From: Triatoma infestans
Lineage: Eukaryota > Arthropoda > Insecta > Hemiptera > Reduviidae
Length of the DNA stretch: 64,000 nt
Reading direction: 5' to 3'
Assembly (NCBI GenBank): GCA_011037195.1
Contig: JAAEAF010001072.1
Coordinates: 1-64,000, forward strand
Shown: piece by piece, positions 33,058 to 45,150 of the stretch
Layout of the letters: each line of letters opens with the position of its first letter
Position numbering within the stretch: the first letter of the stretch is position 1
Notes under the pieces: generated by a model
The model's database searches: none
What the model was told of the DNA's origin: nothing
What the model saw: only the letters and a program-made list of their open reading frames with translations
Translations under genes and position numbers: made by a program

Positions 33058-34605
33058 AAAAAACAAAATTATTGGATAATAACGCATAAGGATTAAAGAC
33101 AATAGAAAGTTCCTTCTTATACAGATTAATTGAACTGATGTTTAGAATCTCGATGTAAAAGAGTTTTTGTTTTTCACATGATATTTTAAGATTTCATAAT
33201 TTCTGGGCAAGTAATTGAATAAAGGAGTTAACAGTTTCATTATATTACTAAAGATTTTTATTGTGCTCCCCAGCTTTCATGTGACGTCAACCGCAAATCA
33301 CGCCTCTCGTGGATTCAAATCCACAAGGAATTAAAGCATCTCAATAGTTTCACTACTGTCGTTTTAGTTTTTTCTTTTTTAACTATGACCCCATTTAAAA
33401 ATTGGTGAAATATGTAGCCTTCTGATATATATATATATATCAGTCAACGGTCAGTGTTTCTTAGCCGTTGATGTCGGGGCAGAACTGCACTTGCACACAT
33501 GATTGTACTTTAGGATTGGTGCATGAGGAGTAAGAGTAAGGAGAAATTTAAAGAAGGCGAGGAAAGAGCAATATGATAGGCACGGTTGATTATTTTTTTT
33601 GGAAGATTAACTTTCTGAGATTATGTTGAAGACTTCTTGCTAATAGTTTTGAAGGCTCTTGAATTCATGTTTTTATAGACTTCTGAATATTGATTTTTAG
33701 ACTCTTCGGAAGTCAGTTGGTTTCAGACTGACTTAAGCACCTCCATTTGACGAGCTCATATACCATTTTGAATAGTTATTGGTGACACTTGATACAGCTT
33801 TTGATAAGAGCTTGGTGTTTGAAAGCTTTTGAGCTCCATTCGTCGTTCCGTAAAGTTAGAGGGTAACAGAAGAGTTAAGGTGCGCTATGGGATAACACAT
33901 TGCTAGAGCGGCGGGTGTTGACAATAAAATGGATTGCCTGCGCTGTTGGGGTGGATTTTCTCAAACCAAGACTGTTTATTATATTACAGTAATCTGCGCT
34001 TGATAGTGATTGTTTGTTTTAGATGCCAAAGAAATTTTCTAAAACTATATCTTTATTACGCACAATATTGACTTACACTGTTTATATACGAGTGAGCATT
34101 ATACAATTTATAAACAGCTGTGAATGTTTAATTAGACGAATTAAGTAACCATTGGTTACCGGTATTTTTTGTATTTTATATTCAGCCGACAATATCGGCT
34201 GGTTTGAATGAACAAATTGCCATTTCTTTTTTATTTTTTTTTGTAGCTTTTGTTTAGTTTTGCTTTCATTGTACACCAGCCAAGCAATGAATAGTTTATT
34301 ACGTTTTGCATACTAATTATATGAATCTAATACCAATTTAGATAAATTTATTTTGATCACGGTTTTTTCATTTTTATTTATTTTATTTTTTCTTCCGTCC
34401 TGATCATTGTGTTAATTGTTTTGATGATTTGTCTTATAATACAAAAAAAAAAATCGTGACTGAACACGGAAAACAACAATTGAAATAATGAGCAAATTAC
34501 CCATCATGCAATTTCAAAATACGTCATTGATTACAGGTATAAATTTTTCATTTCTTGTTTGTTGTTCTCCAATTACCGATTGTAATTTTTATAATAAATA
34601 AGAAA
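33058..34605. other. Long unique stretch, nothing recognised
   Basis: It contains (TA)n at 33426-33440 and a perfect dyad GTGGATTCAAATCCAC at 33309-33324 that looks like a tRNA T-arm but lacks the rest of a tRNA. The 33440-34000 part is G/T-rich without an open frame. Two minus-strand ORFs (34082-34276, 34548-34751) have no domain. Confidence 0.35.
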
Positions 34606-34795
34606 TGTGTTGTGAAACAATAACGCGACTTTCTCTTTTGAAATTCCATAGTTATAATTGACAAATTTTCTCTTAGAAGTTGGAATTTTGTCATTGACAA
34701 GACCCCAAAACATATATTTCCGGTGAAAACGCAATTTCTAAAATCTGGCACGACCGCAATACTTCCTCTTACTAGGAGTAAGGGAAATTAATAAA
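34606..34795 (-). repeat. Family A, internally deleted copy of about 190 bp, minus strand
   Basis: The left side has GTTGTGAAACAATAACGCGAC and TTTCTCTTTTG (decayed 3' end). After about 60 bases it jumps to the 5' part: AAACATATATTTCCGGTG and the hairpin ACTTCCTCTTACTAGGAGTAAGGG. No inner module is left. It mirrors the deletion copy at 25241-25431. Confidence 0.7.
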
Positions 34796-35514
34796 AATAA
34801 CGTCAATAATTACGTCAGGGACTTTATGAAATCTATTCATAGATTGTTAAGTTTTAAAAATAGATAAAATATACAATAATGTAAGTGGTTGCTATATTTA
34901 TCTGCATCTACTTCATGGATTGCTTCCTTTTTTTCTTTTTTTTTTACAATGTAATAGTAACATGGTATCCATGGCAACAAAATTGACGTATATTGATATA
35001 TTCAAAGGCAAAACGAAAACAATCCTGAATAGAAACTACATCATAGTTGAAATCAAAATAAAAGCTTTCGCATACAATCAATGTGCGCCTAATATGAAAG
35101 GGTTTAATGTTTGTATCTGTATGTATGTATGTTTTTGAACAATTCTTTTCATTCCATCCACTTTTGTAACCGAATGTTTGTTTTGAGTATCGTATATATC
35201 CATCTAGTTGTTCGCGCAGTAAAGCGCATAGAGAGGGTGAGAGAGTGTGAGAAAGACTAAAATTGTTCCCCCTCCCCCTTGTATAATAAAACAAGCCTAA
35301 TATATATATTTAGTTCTCTTAGAGCGCCACTTCCCAGACAAAATATCTGTTCACAATTGAAATTCTTTTCTAAATAATCGTCGTGACATACTAATTTCTA
35401 ATTATAACATTTCTTAAATTATATATGTTTATATAGTCTAGTTATTATTATCCTAGTTGGCAAAGAATATTTGTATTTCTATTTTCTCCTGCTGTCTTAT
35501 AAAATTTTCCAAAT
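34796..35514. other. Unique stretch, no feature
   Basis: Overlapping ORFs on both strands (34920-35138, 34944-35294) show no domain. The minus one ends in a polar low-complexity run and is not supported by composition. Confidence 0.3.
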
Positions 35515-35860
35515 TAAATAATCACCGGAAATATAGATTTCAAACTTTTGTGAATGTTTTGAATACGTATTTTGTGTGTGTGTGTGTGTGAGTTTGTATG
35601 TATGAATGTGCAGAATATCTCAAAATTCAAAAGTTAATCATAGGAAACTGAAACTTGATATTCCGTTTAAATACAACAGTTCACCTGATGCAAAGGATCT
35701 GTTCCCTCTATTTATATATATATCTTGTATTTTTACTTTTCACAATCAAGTGGGGGCACGGAGTTAAAGGCACTAAAAATTCCGTCTTTCTAAAAGAAAT
35801 TTGAAAATCAATAGCGTAACAGAAAGTAGTAAGTATTTTTCACACCAGTTTTTTTTTTTT
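35515..35860 (+). repeat. Family A partial copy, + strand
   Basis: TCACCGGAAATATAGATTTC, a TG tract (35574-35591), ATATCTCAAAATTCAAAAG and CTTGATATTCCGTTTAAATAC, then a jump to a 3' end AGTAGTAAGTATTTTTCACACC. Inner modules are mostly deleted. Confidence 0.6.
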
Positions 35861-35861
35861 T

Positions 35862-36423
35862 TTTAACTTTTTCTTACTGCTGTGAGCGGAAATATAGCGA
35901 TCTTGTCAACTTTTTCGATATCGAATTTTCTCAGAATTTTCATAGCGCATTGAGGTTCCGTGAGTTTGAAAAAAGTGGTTTTTAGAAATTGGACTTTGTG
36001 TGTGTTCAGCATAACTCAAAACGGAAAATCGTAGATGATATTTGGTTTTTAGGTTGATACCAGAGGAAGCGCGACATTAAGCTTTTGGTCAAAATCGATA
36101 AACCAGAAGTACCTCACCACTTTACTGAATAGATTTTCTAGTTTATTTTTTTGGCAGTTTTCTCTAAATACAGCTGCAATAATTTTCTTCAAAGTTGGTG
36201 TGTCAACTACAGTGTTACAACTTCTATTTGTGAAACCTTTTTCCCGGGAAATACATTTTTAACTGAGGTTCTGGCGGAAAGGGGTGTCGTTAGGCTTTCC
36301 TCTAAACTGCCATTTCAATGTATTATACGATCTGTCGTCCATCTAATATTATAAGTATTTACTGTATAGCCCAAACTTCCGAGTTTGAAGAAAATCCGTT
36401 TTTTAGGAAGTATAACTTTATGA
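35862..36423 (+). repeat. Family A copy, + strand, cut by a non-LTR insertion
   Basis: 5' end TTAACTTTTTCTTACTGCTGTGAGCGG; CATAACTCAAAACGGAAAATCG; module words CCAGAAGTACCTC and TTTCTTCAAAGTTGGTG; CCGAGTTTGAAGAAAATCCG; then AACTTTATGA, where the insert begins. The sequence after the insert (37659 on) is too short and diverged to follow the copy to its end. Confidence 0.7.
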
Positions 36424-37648
36424 TAGATAGATAGATAGATAATTTATTTGTTTATACTTCAGTTTTTACAAACAGAGATGGGTCAGTACAATAAATTACA
36501 AAAATTAAAAATAAATAGAATACAAAAATCAAGGTAAAATAAAACATAACTCATTTAGTTTACAAAAATGAAACAAACTACAAAAATAAATTAAAGGAAA
36601 TTAAATATTTTATCTAATTATATATTAAATAAATAAAAGACACTTCATCGGAAACAAAAACAAACAGAAAAGAATAATTCTGAAAAATGCTAATTCTGAC
36701 AAGAAAATATATATACATAAAACTGGAACTATTAAGGAACATTTAGAGGCAATCAAATGAAACAAATAACAGGGAATTATTAATTTATAAGTTCCCTTAG
36801 TGGCATGGCGTATAGAAAGTAATTGTAAATGTGTTCAGTTTTTTAATGTGATGAAGATCGCTTAATAGCGAGCTAACGGCACATTCATAGTCGTGCAAGT
36901 ATATCAATCTTAAATGATTCAAGGCAGGGCAGTTAAATGAAATATGGTTCTGGTGCTCTGTTACATAAAATACATATCTCACTAGCCAGAATCGAACAGT
37001 ATCTACCAGAGATGGAAAATCTTAAGTTGTCTGAGGACAACCGGATTTGGCATATAAATTTAATTTTTTTTAAATTAATTCTAAGTCGAAGAAATTTGAA
37101 CACCCTCACAATTTGAGACTCTCTGACTCACCTAGTGTGTCCACAATCCTATGATTGTATTGTTCTGAGAGTTGAGAGCATGATTTATACCCAATGACAA
37201 ACAATGATTTCTCATTTTCAGTATCAAGTCCGATAGGCTAGACTGAACAGTGCGCAAATCCTGTTCCAACCAGAAATTATCAGCATCGACATTATTAATA
37301 GCGACCTCAATTGTAAACCCCAGTTATAATCAATTGACACCCCTTCCCGTCTGACCATATTCAAAAAACAGATCCTAGGCAATCTAGAATCGGGCATTTG
37401 CAATAATTTCACCCACCACTTAAGCATACCCCTGAAAAGCAGCACTTTCAACCATTCAAATCCAGTTTCCAATCGAACCAAATAATGAGGCGTGTTAATA
37501 GGCAAAGACAACACTCTCTTCAAGAAACGCGTTTGAACCGCTTCAACCCGTTCAGTATAAAGACAAGCCCAAAACTCGGCACCGTACAGGAAAGTTGCTC
37601 GCACAATTGCTTTGTACATGGTCATCATAGCGTCAGGAATGAGTTTAC
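36424..37648 (-). mobile_element. 5'-truncated non-LTR retrotransposon, minus strand, TATC tail
   Basis: It is flanked by AACTTTATGA at 36414-36423 and 37649-37658. On the minus strand the 134-codon frame (37628-37224) gives an RT C-terminal region: MYKAIVRATFLYGAEFWAC, then VQTRFLKRVLSLPINTP and RLETG. A second piece (36982-36797) keeps part of the terminal zinc-finger region (HISFNCPALNHLR) with the first cysteines lost. The 3' UTR ends in (TATC)n, seen as GATAGATA at 36423-36442. The element is broken by frameshifts and lacks its 5' half. Confidence 0.85.
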
Positions 37649-37709
37649 AACTTTATGAGTTTTACAACTTTATGTTATATTTCGGATGCATATATATATA
37701 TTCAGTTGT

Positions 37710-37736
37710 AATGCCCGTATAAATGAATAATAAATC
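37710..37736 (+). mobile_element. 3'-tail scrap of the TAAA-tailed non-LTR element
   Basis: AATGCCCGTATAAATGAATAATAAATC repeats the 3' end of the element at 2200-3033 (there GCATTGCCCGTATAAATAAATAAA). Nothing of the coding part is present, as expected for very short 5'-truncated insertions. Confidence 0.45.
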
Positions 37737-37884
37737 ATAGCTATGTAAATTATGTAAACTTATAATAGACAAAAATTAAATAAACTAACGGTATACAGCA
37801 GTTCTAAAAATCAGTGAAAAATTAAATAATGAAAAAAACTATTTGTACCTATGGGGATCCCCAAGAACATGAATATTCAGTGTA

Positions 37885-37953
37885 AAACCTCAAACTGAGA
37901 AAATTTTGAAATGGTCGCGATACTTTCTCTTTTATAGCAGTGAGAGAAAGCAA
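37885..37953 (-). repeat. Family A 5' end, minus strand
   Basis: GTGTAAAACCTCAAACTG, AAATGGTCGCGATACTTTCTC, then TTTTATAGCAGTGAGAGAAAG: terminal words of the family with a changed loop. Confidence 0.55.
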
Positions 37954-38356
37954 TGAATAAAAACTGATTGTAGTCTCTAAATTTATAATAATTCCATTCG
38001 TAAAATAATAATTCATTCACAAAAAAATGATGTTGCCAAAGAGAAAGTGAATACATAATCAAGGGAACTTAGAATTCTGTAGTTAACAATGTTTATAAAT
38101 AATTCTTTTGTACTTCTGTGGAAAATCGTAAATTTATTATTTTCTCTTTTACGTTTGTAAAGAAACATTAAGAAGCCTTTCTCACATTCTAATATTCCAT
38201 TTCTTTTCCTTTTATTTTGGATAATTTATTGTTCTGTTAGGGAAATATCTGGGAAATTATTAAACAGATGGCCGGCAGTACAATTTTCTATTTTGTAAAA
38301 CTATGTAAAATAAAGTGATTTTTCGCCTCCCTGTTTCTGAAGAACTCGAGGAGTTT

Positions 38357-39270
38357 TTACTTTCTCTTAGTAAGAGAAAGTTATGATCGTGCCAAATTTT
38401 TAAAATTGAATGTCCACCGGAAATGCATGTTTCGAGGTCTCCTGAGTACGAAAAATGTGGTTTTAGAATTGATTTCTCTCTCTCTATTCTCTCTCTCTCT
38501 CTCTCTCTCTGTATGTGGAACAAAATATCTCAAAAACGAAAAATCGCAGGAAACTCAAACTTGGTTTCCGTTTTGGCACTGCCGACGCATCAGGCACAAA
38601 GGTTTCAGACAAAATACATGGACTGGATGTGTGAATTTATTGATGTTATTTTGTTCAGGTATTTTCATCTTCTTTCAACTATTTTCTCAAAAACGGCTCT
38701 AACGTGTCTCTTTCTTTAAACTTCGTTTACACACATAAATACCTGCCCAATTAATTTTTAACCATTTTCTCGGGAAAATTGAGTTTCTTGTTGGGTTCTG
38801 AGGGAACAGTAGCGTTATACTTTTCTCTAAATGACCATTTCATTGCGATGTATGGTTCTGCCACCTATATATTATTAATATATATCACAAGTATTGGATA
38901 GAATTTCAAATTTGAAGAAAATCCGGTTAATCTGAAATGCTTCTTTGCAGTATAGGTTTGTGGTTTTTTTTGGGGTAATTTTCTCGAAAAAAGTCTGTGA
39001 CGATTTCCTGTAAAGTTGGAAAACTGGAACTTGGGCCAGTGTAGCAAACTAAACTTAGCACATTTATTTGTAATATTTTTCTGAAAATATTTATTTTTTA
39101 GGAATCTGAGATGTTAAAATTCAAATGTTATTTGTTCAATTACGGCTCGGTTATTAGGTTGGCACTTGTCCCTCCCACCACATCTATATTAAAGAAAACT
39201 TCTCATTTTATATATAATTGTATTAACAGAAGTAAGAGAAAGTCATTTGAGTTTTTCACACTAGATTTTT
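38357..39270 (+). repeat. Family A copy, + strand, about 915 bp, both ends present
   Basis: It starts TTACTTTCTCTTAGTAAGAGAAAGT, a perfect loop-less palindrome ACTTTCTCTTAGTAAGAGAAAGT. Then CACCGGAAATGCATGTTTCGAGG, a (TC)n tract at 38474-38510, CTCAAAAACGAAAAATCGCAGG, first module CGGGAAAATTGAGTTTC, second module TTTTCTCGAAAAAAG, and the end AGTAAGAGAAAGTCATTTGA with TTTTTCACACTAGATTTT. A good reference copy. Confidence 0.85.
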
Positions 39271-39299
39271 TTTTTTTTACTTAAAAATGTGTGTGTGTG

Positions 39300-39610
39300 T
39301 GTCCGGTTAACCGGAAATATAATTTTACTGAATGATTTCTTTCGGTTTTTTACGATTTTTCCCGATAAAGAAATGATCGCTTTTCAACTAATCATATAGA
39401 TTTATCACATTTGTTGGAAACTCCTTTTCCGAGAAAATTAATTTAATAGGTGTCTACGATGGAGAGCTATGTAGTAGGACGTTCTGTTTCCGTGACAGGT
39501 GTCACAGTCGGTGGGTAGGTAGATAATTCCCACACCAAGCCTTCTTTCTATTAAATATTTAGTACAATTTTCAAATTTACAGAATATAATGTTTTCTAAT
39601 TTCATTAGAG
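39300..39610 (+). repeat. Family A partial copy, + strand
   Basis: TCCGGTTAACCGGAAATATAATTTTACTG, TTTTTCCCGATAAAG, TCCTTTTCCGAGAAAATTAATTTAATAGG, then ATTAGAGAAAGTCATTAAT near 39603. One module plus a decayed 3' end. Confidence 0.6.
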
Positions 39611-41324
39611 AAAGTCATTAATATTAATTAATAAATATCTATAATAATATAATAAATATCTGTAATATTAATTAATAAATTTCTGTTTTTTTGTAATGTG
39701 TTATTCCAAAATTTGTCTTTCCATTTTGCATTCTTTATGGAGTGTTGGGAATAAATAAATTATATATATGATAAAATATAAATATGTGAACTGTATAATC
39801 GTACAACTAAAATTATATTATTTACTGAAGACGTTTTATCTAATTTAATAAACAATATGTCCTGCTTCAAGGCCAATATCATTTAATATATTTGATATTG
39901 TTAAACTATAAAACAAATAGAATTAATATAAATAAAATTAGGTTAAAAAAAAATTTATCATTCATTTAAATAATGTTATTTGATCAAATAGGTCTGGCCT
40001 TTTTTTTTTGAATGTAGGAAACTAGCTACAAGGTCCAAACTATTAGAGCATATTTATTTTGTTTAGTCGTGTTGATCAACTATTCAACTATTTCTTATCA
40101 CATTCTCTTATTCCTAGTAAAAGAGGAATTATGGTGATTGTATTAAATATTTTGAAATTCAGTTTTCACAGGAAATACATGTTGAATGGTGTGCGTGTGT
40201 AAGTAACGGAATATACCTCGAAAAACAAAAACAAAAAAAAGTCCGGTGAAATATTTTTTCGTAATTAGACCCCTGTAAATATCATGTCACAGACAGACAA
40301 ACAGAATTTTTTCTCAAAGATCTATGCAGGGCTTCAACAACAAGTCTTATTATGTAATAAAATCTCTTTTTTTTTTTTTTGTTTGTTTTTATTTTTTATT
40401 TTGTTGCATAACCTGTATAATAAGTAGAATTTATGCGACAGCACGACTTTTATACTACATTTAAAGTGAAGGCCATTAAAATATAAAAATTATTAAATAA
40501 TGTCTATTGAAGGCAAACAAAGTGCCCATAAGATGTCCTCTTCTCAGATGGTGATACTGTTATTACATTCCATGAAAAAATTAGAATACTTCCTCTTACT
40601 AGGAGTAAGAGAAAGTAAAAATTAAGAATAATAATTTCAATAACACCTTTTCTTATTATTAAATCAGCTGTTTTCAATTATTATTTCCCTATCATGTAAC
40701 GTAATAATCTTAACTTAATATTCGTGCATATCTTTATGAATTTCTGTGCGTCTGTGTGTTTACGAAAATTTGTTTATGCAACTTGAGCTTCGTCTTCCGT
40801 CATAAAATTTGAATTTCATTATATTTTTTATAGTTATTCTTATTTTTTATTAAATAATTAATGGTAAAAGTTTAGTTATGCTCTAATTACTTACTTAATG
40901 TCCTTTTTTTATACTAAAGATAATAAACATACTAAATAACCTTTTCTTGAAATAGTTTCATTGAATAATATTTTAATGATTGTTACAGTAAGGATGTTCA
41001 CAGTTCGAACCAGGTCAAGGTCTATATATTTTTTTTTTTTTAATCTTTCTTGAATTGTTTTGAACAATTATGCCGAATTTATTAAGCTTAATAAGTATTT
41101 ATTTTGTCTTAATAAGTATGTCTTACTCAACCACGTATATTTCTGTAGGTATTTTTATATTTTTATTTATATGGTAATTAAATTGAAATATTGCAGATAA
41201 CCTTGGAAGTAATTAAACGTAATTCTTTATGCGATGAAGTGTTGTAAATGGTACGTGATTTAGATTGTTAAACTGGTATGATAATCATTCCTTTGTTATT
41301 GTCGTTCGTATAAGACGAACATTT
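39611..41324. other. AT-rich stretch with two family A ends, otherwise unremarkable
   Basis: A 5' end on + at 40098-40240 (TTCTCTTATTCCTAGTAAAAGAGG, TTTTCACAGGAAATACATG) and a 5' hairpin on minus at 40585-40616 (ACTTCCTCTTACTAGGAGTAAGAGAAAGT) are the only repeat parts. No coding frame. Confidence 0.45.
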
Positions 41325-42740
41325 GCAAACTTGTCAAAAGCTTCTCCCGGAAATACATGTTTTGTGAGATCCCTCAGTACGGTAAAAAAATGTTTTTAGT
41401 GAATTAGTCCTGTATGTTGGGATTTTGTGTGTCGCAAAATATCAAAGCTCAGGAATCTCAGGCTTGATATTCTATAATATGACATGATGATTTCGCTCAG
41501 ACTCAGTCAACCGGGAATGCATTTTTACTAAAGGTTTTTTCTCTTTTCTATTTTTCATGATTTTTTCTCCCAAAAAATTGTTTCTACGATTTTTATTAAA
41601 CTTAGTAAACTATTTAAACATACAAATTGTAATGTGATAACAAGAAGGAGTGATAACAGAAATATATAATTTTTAATATAAAAATTATAACTAGTGGTGC
41701 CAGCCAGACGCTATTATTCAATACAATAGCTGCGGTCAGTGCACGGTCAAAGGACCGCCCGCCAAAGACACACCGCTTTCACAAGGGTCAACAAATCACT
41801 CAAAAGACCGAACACCTGGCTACAGTCCATTGATAACTGCCATCACCTATTGCCGACCTATTCAAAACCTAGGATCAACACACGGTAATAAACTAAACAC
41901 TCTAAAGACCGACCACCTGGCTACAATCCTTTGATAACCGCCAACACCTGTTCAAGAACTAGGGTCAACACACGGCAAGAGATGTTTGAGTGTGACCCGT
42001 AATTACAAGACTTGTCAATGTGTGGTGATGGCAATATAAGGTGTCTCTCTCTACAGGAGTGGGGACGACTATTCTTCAGTATTTCATCAGCGCAACATCA
42101 AGATGCTACCAGCGACATAATTCATACATCAGAGCGCGTCCCTATCTAAGTATTTAAACATATATTAATTATCAATCATTATAGTTGGTGCATTCTAGTT
42201 ACAATTTAAATCATTTTAAATTAATTGTAGTTTACCTTTTCAAACGTTTAAATTATTGTTAAAATATACATATATCTATTTTCGTAAATTCGTAATTCAT
42301 ATTCCGAGTAACAACTCTCTAAAATCACTAACTAACTACCAACTATTCATCACATCATCACACCTCTCCAAGACATCTGAACCCATTACAACTGGTGGAA
42401 ACGGTGGGATCAGAACATCCAATATCTGAACCCATTACAAAATTTTTATCATTTTCATTTGGAAATATTTTTCAAGAGATTTCCTCTAAAGTACCATGTC
42501 AGTATAATGTACAAATACTGCAACTTAAATAATAAGTATTAACTACGCTGCTAATTTCAACTTTTTAGCTTACTCTGATTTAACCGGAAGTATAGCTTTT
42601 GCTGATTAGTTTACTGATGGTAGGGGGGGGGTATAAACCCATCGCATTTATTTGAAACGCTTTTTCTCGGAAAAATTGATTTTAAAAAATATTCTGGGAA
42701 ATCTTTGACATTAAATTTCAGGTATTTCTGGGAATCGACC
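41325..42740 (+). repeat. Family A copy, + strand, split by an LTR insertion
   Basis: CTTCTCCCGGAAATACATGTTTTG (41340), GATCCCTCAGTACGG, TCAACCGGGAATGC, and TTTTTATTAAACTTAGTAAACTATTTAAACATACAAAT up to 41627. After the LTR it resumes TTTTTATCATTTTCATTTGG, then CCTCTAAAGTACCATGTCAG, TTTAACCGGAAGTATAGC and TTTCTCGGAAAAATTGATTTT. The joint reproduces the uninterrupted consensus. Confidence 0.75.
41628..42439 (+). mobile_element. LTR retrotransposon remnant: LTR, primer-binding-site stub, second LTR end
   Basis: The LTR starts TGTAATG (41628) and ends CATTACA (42390), a perfect 7-bp inverted pair. It is followed by ACTGGTGGAAACGGTGGGAT, which resembles the primer-binding and leader region of Ty3/gypsy-type elements. 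After 34 bases the LTR end ATCTGAACCCATTACA appears again (42424-42439), and the insertion is closed by AAAT on both sides (41624-41627, 42440-42443). This looks like a full element reduced by deletion to one LTR plus the last bases of the other. No coding part is left. Strand is set by the order LTR then primer site. Confidence 0.75.
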
Positions 42741-44392
42741 AAAAACTGACTGTTTGACCTGAGTGTAATCACATTCAAGTATGGGAACCAACATTTACTT
42801 CCCTCCCCCAATCATTACTACCCTACTTAAAAATGTGTCTATTATATTATAATGTGCTGATTAAGATTAAGTCTAATGGGCGTTCCACATAATTAATCAT
42901 TTAAAAACTTTAAAAAAAAAAATAACCTTGTAATAGCTTCGATCCTGTCTTTTAATACATAAATATAGAAGCTATAATCATCTCACTCTTTTATCAATTC
43001 ACTCCATATATAGTAAGATTTATTTTACTTTTCACATAGACCACTATGGTTTAAGAAAAAAATTGTTTCAACTCGACAGATGTTTCCAAAAAAGATAGTA
43101 ATTTTAGATTATGTTAAATTTTATATGAATATTTTTGTATGTTTGTAGGTGTTCTTTCTTCTATATATGTCGTGAGATGCCAAGTTTTTTCGTCAAAAAC
43201 ACACACGCACACAAATACTTTGTTACTATTGTAATGACGTAATTGTTAACTTTCATGATAGAACATGTCTAATACTCAACATGTATGTGAGAACATACAA
43301 TACATACAGTGTTTGTTTAATATCCGCCACGTAATGTAATATATTTTCACCGATGTATATGATAATGTTAGAAACTCAAATTTATCCCCCCCCCCCCAAC
43401 GCACACATCATTTCTATCGCTCCTCCTAACTATTTAAACTGTAAATATTTTGTTTGGCTAGAGTGCCGGCGATTAGTGGAGCCATTTTGTAGTATAAACC
43501 CATGTTCACTTCCTATTACGTAATTGTTGTGATGTCACTTATTTTTCAATTTTTTAATTTTTGTTTAGTATTTTATTAATTATTATCTTTATTATCGTGC
43601 TCCATCGATTTTGACCAAAACGTTATTCCCATATGCGATTGTGGTAACTAAACGTAATATCGAGATAGAGTTAAATTAAATTTGTCACTATCGCAATACT
43701 TCCGGTTATCGGGAGTAAAGAGAATTGAATGAAAAAATTTTTTATGAAAATTTATCCATCAAAACTGTGAAATTTAAAGACACAATACCTCAAGAGAATG
43801 TGAAAGTTTCACAGTAGTTTTTTGTTTCTGTTTCTCACGATTCAGTCTCCAAAATGGCGGCAATATTTAATTTAAAGTTTTTCACGGAAAATGATTTTAA
43901 ACAATTCTAGGGAGAGGGAGGAGTAACAGTGATTTTTTTTTTTAGATTTCATTCTGAATTGCCTCTTCAATATCGTGTTTACAGTTCCAACACCTGTATA
44001 AAGTGCAATTAAATTTATAGCAAAGAATTCCTAGGTTAGAAGTATGTTTGTTAATTTGTATTTGAGAAATTCCAAAGTTTAGAATTCGGAGAAATTTCGT
44101 TTATGTTTTATACTTTTCACTAAATTCTCTTAATGATTGATGGCAGATTTCATGAAAGCAGAATTCCACGAACACAGCTGTTTTATTTTTATTTAATACT
44201 AGTTAGGTACATATTTCTCTTGTTCAGACTAAATTATTTCGTTCACATGTTTATACACAATTTATCCAAATATTTATATTAGTGTAAATTTGGCACCAGC
44301 CAAGCACATTCCTTTATTTTATGAGGGTATTATTACTTTTTTTTATTACTTTTATTTATAATTTACTAATAACTATTAAGCAGTAATAACTT
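42741..44392. other. Unique stretch with a family A fragment
   Basis: A minus-strand family A fragment lies at about 43600-43735 (CATCGATTTTGACCAAAACG and CGCAATACTTCCGGTTATCGGGAGTAAAG). A C11 run is at 43387-43397. No gene signal. Confidence 0.35.
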
Positions 44393-45150
44393 TTTTACTT
44401 TGTCCAAACTTTCAAAAATATTACGATCGCGTCAAATTTTCAGATTTTCGAATCACCGGAAATACATTTTTTTGAGATCCCCTGAGTATGAAAGAAATGT
44501 TTTTAGTCTGTTGTGTGTGTTTGTGTCGGTACAAAATATCTCACGCAGGAAGTTCAAACTTGGTGTTCTTGTTTAGGTGCTGTCACTAAAGTTTACGTAT
44601 TGGCAAGAAAGTTTCGGGCGAAAATCCATCATCCGGAAGTGCGATTTTTCTGATTTTTTTTTTTTTTTTTACGATTTTTTCGAAAACAGCGCCAACGATT
44701 TTCTTAAGTACATAAATAATACCCCCACCACTTTTACATCAAACATTTTCTCTGGTAAATTGATTTTTTGGGGGTTCTAGGGGGGATTAGTAGCGTTAAG
44801 CTTTCCTTTAAAATACCATTGTAGTACAATATATGGTTCTATCACCTACATAATATTAATATATATTAGAATCATTGGTAGAATCCCAAATTTGAAGAAA
44901 ATTGGTTACTCGATAGTGCGAGTTTTTTTGAAATTTTCATGAAACAGGACTATATATATATATATATATATATAAACTTGTGTCGTTAAAAACAAAACGT
45001 TCTTTGAGTTCCTCTCTGACTTCTGAACTGCAATGTAACTAGATAGAAGAGACCAGGTGAGCCAAAGATGCCTCCTACCAGTGTGTAACCCCATTAAGAT
45101 TCTGTTAGAGCTCTAAAAAAAAAATCCAATTTGAAAGAGAAAGTCATGAA
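44393..45150 (+). repeat. Family A copy, + strand, about 760 bp
   Basis: 5' end decayed (TTACTTTGTCCAAACTTTC). ATTACGATCGCGTC, AATCACCGGAAATACATTTTT, GGCGAAAATCCATCATCCGG, GGGTTCTAGGGGG, TAGTACAATATATGGTTC and ATCCCAAATTTGAAGAAAATTGG follow, with a (TA)n tract at 44952-44974 and the 3' end AAAGAGAAAGTCATG at 45136-45150 without hairpin. Confidence 0.75.

Noticed and set aside
33309..33324. T-arm-like dyad GTGGATTCAAATCCAC as part of a tRNA gene
   Set aside because: No A box, no anticodon arm and no pairing acceptor stem upstream. It could be a SINE scrap or chance.
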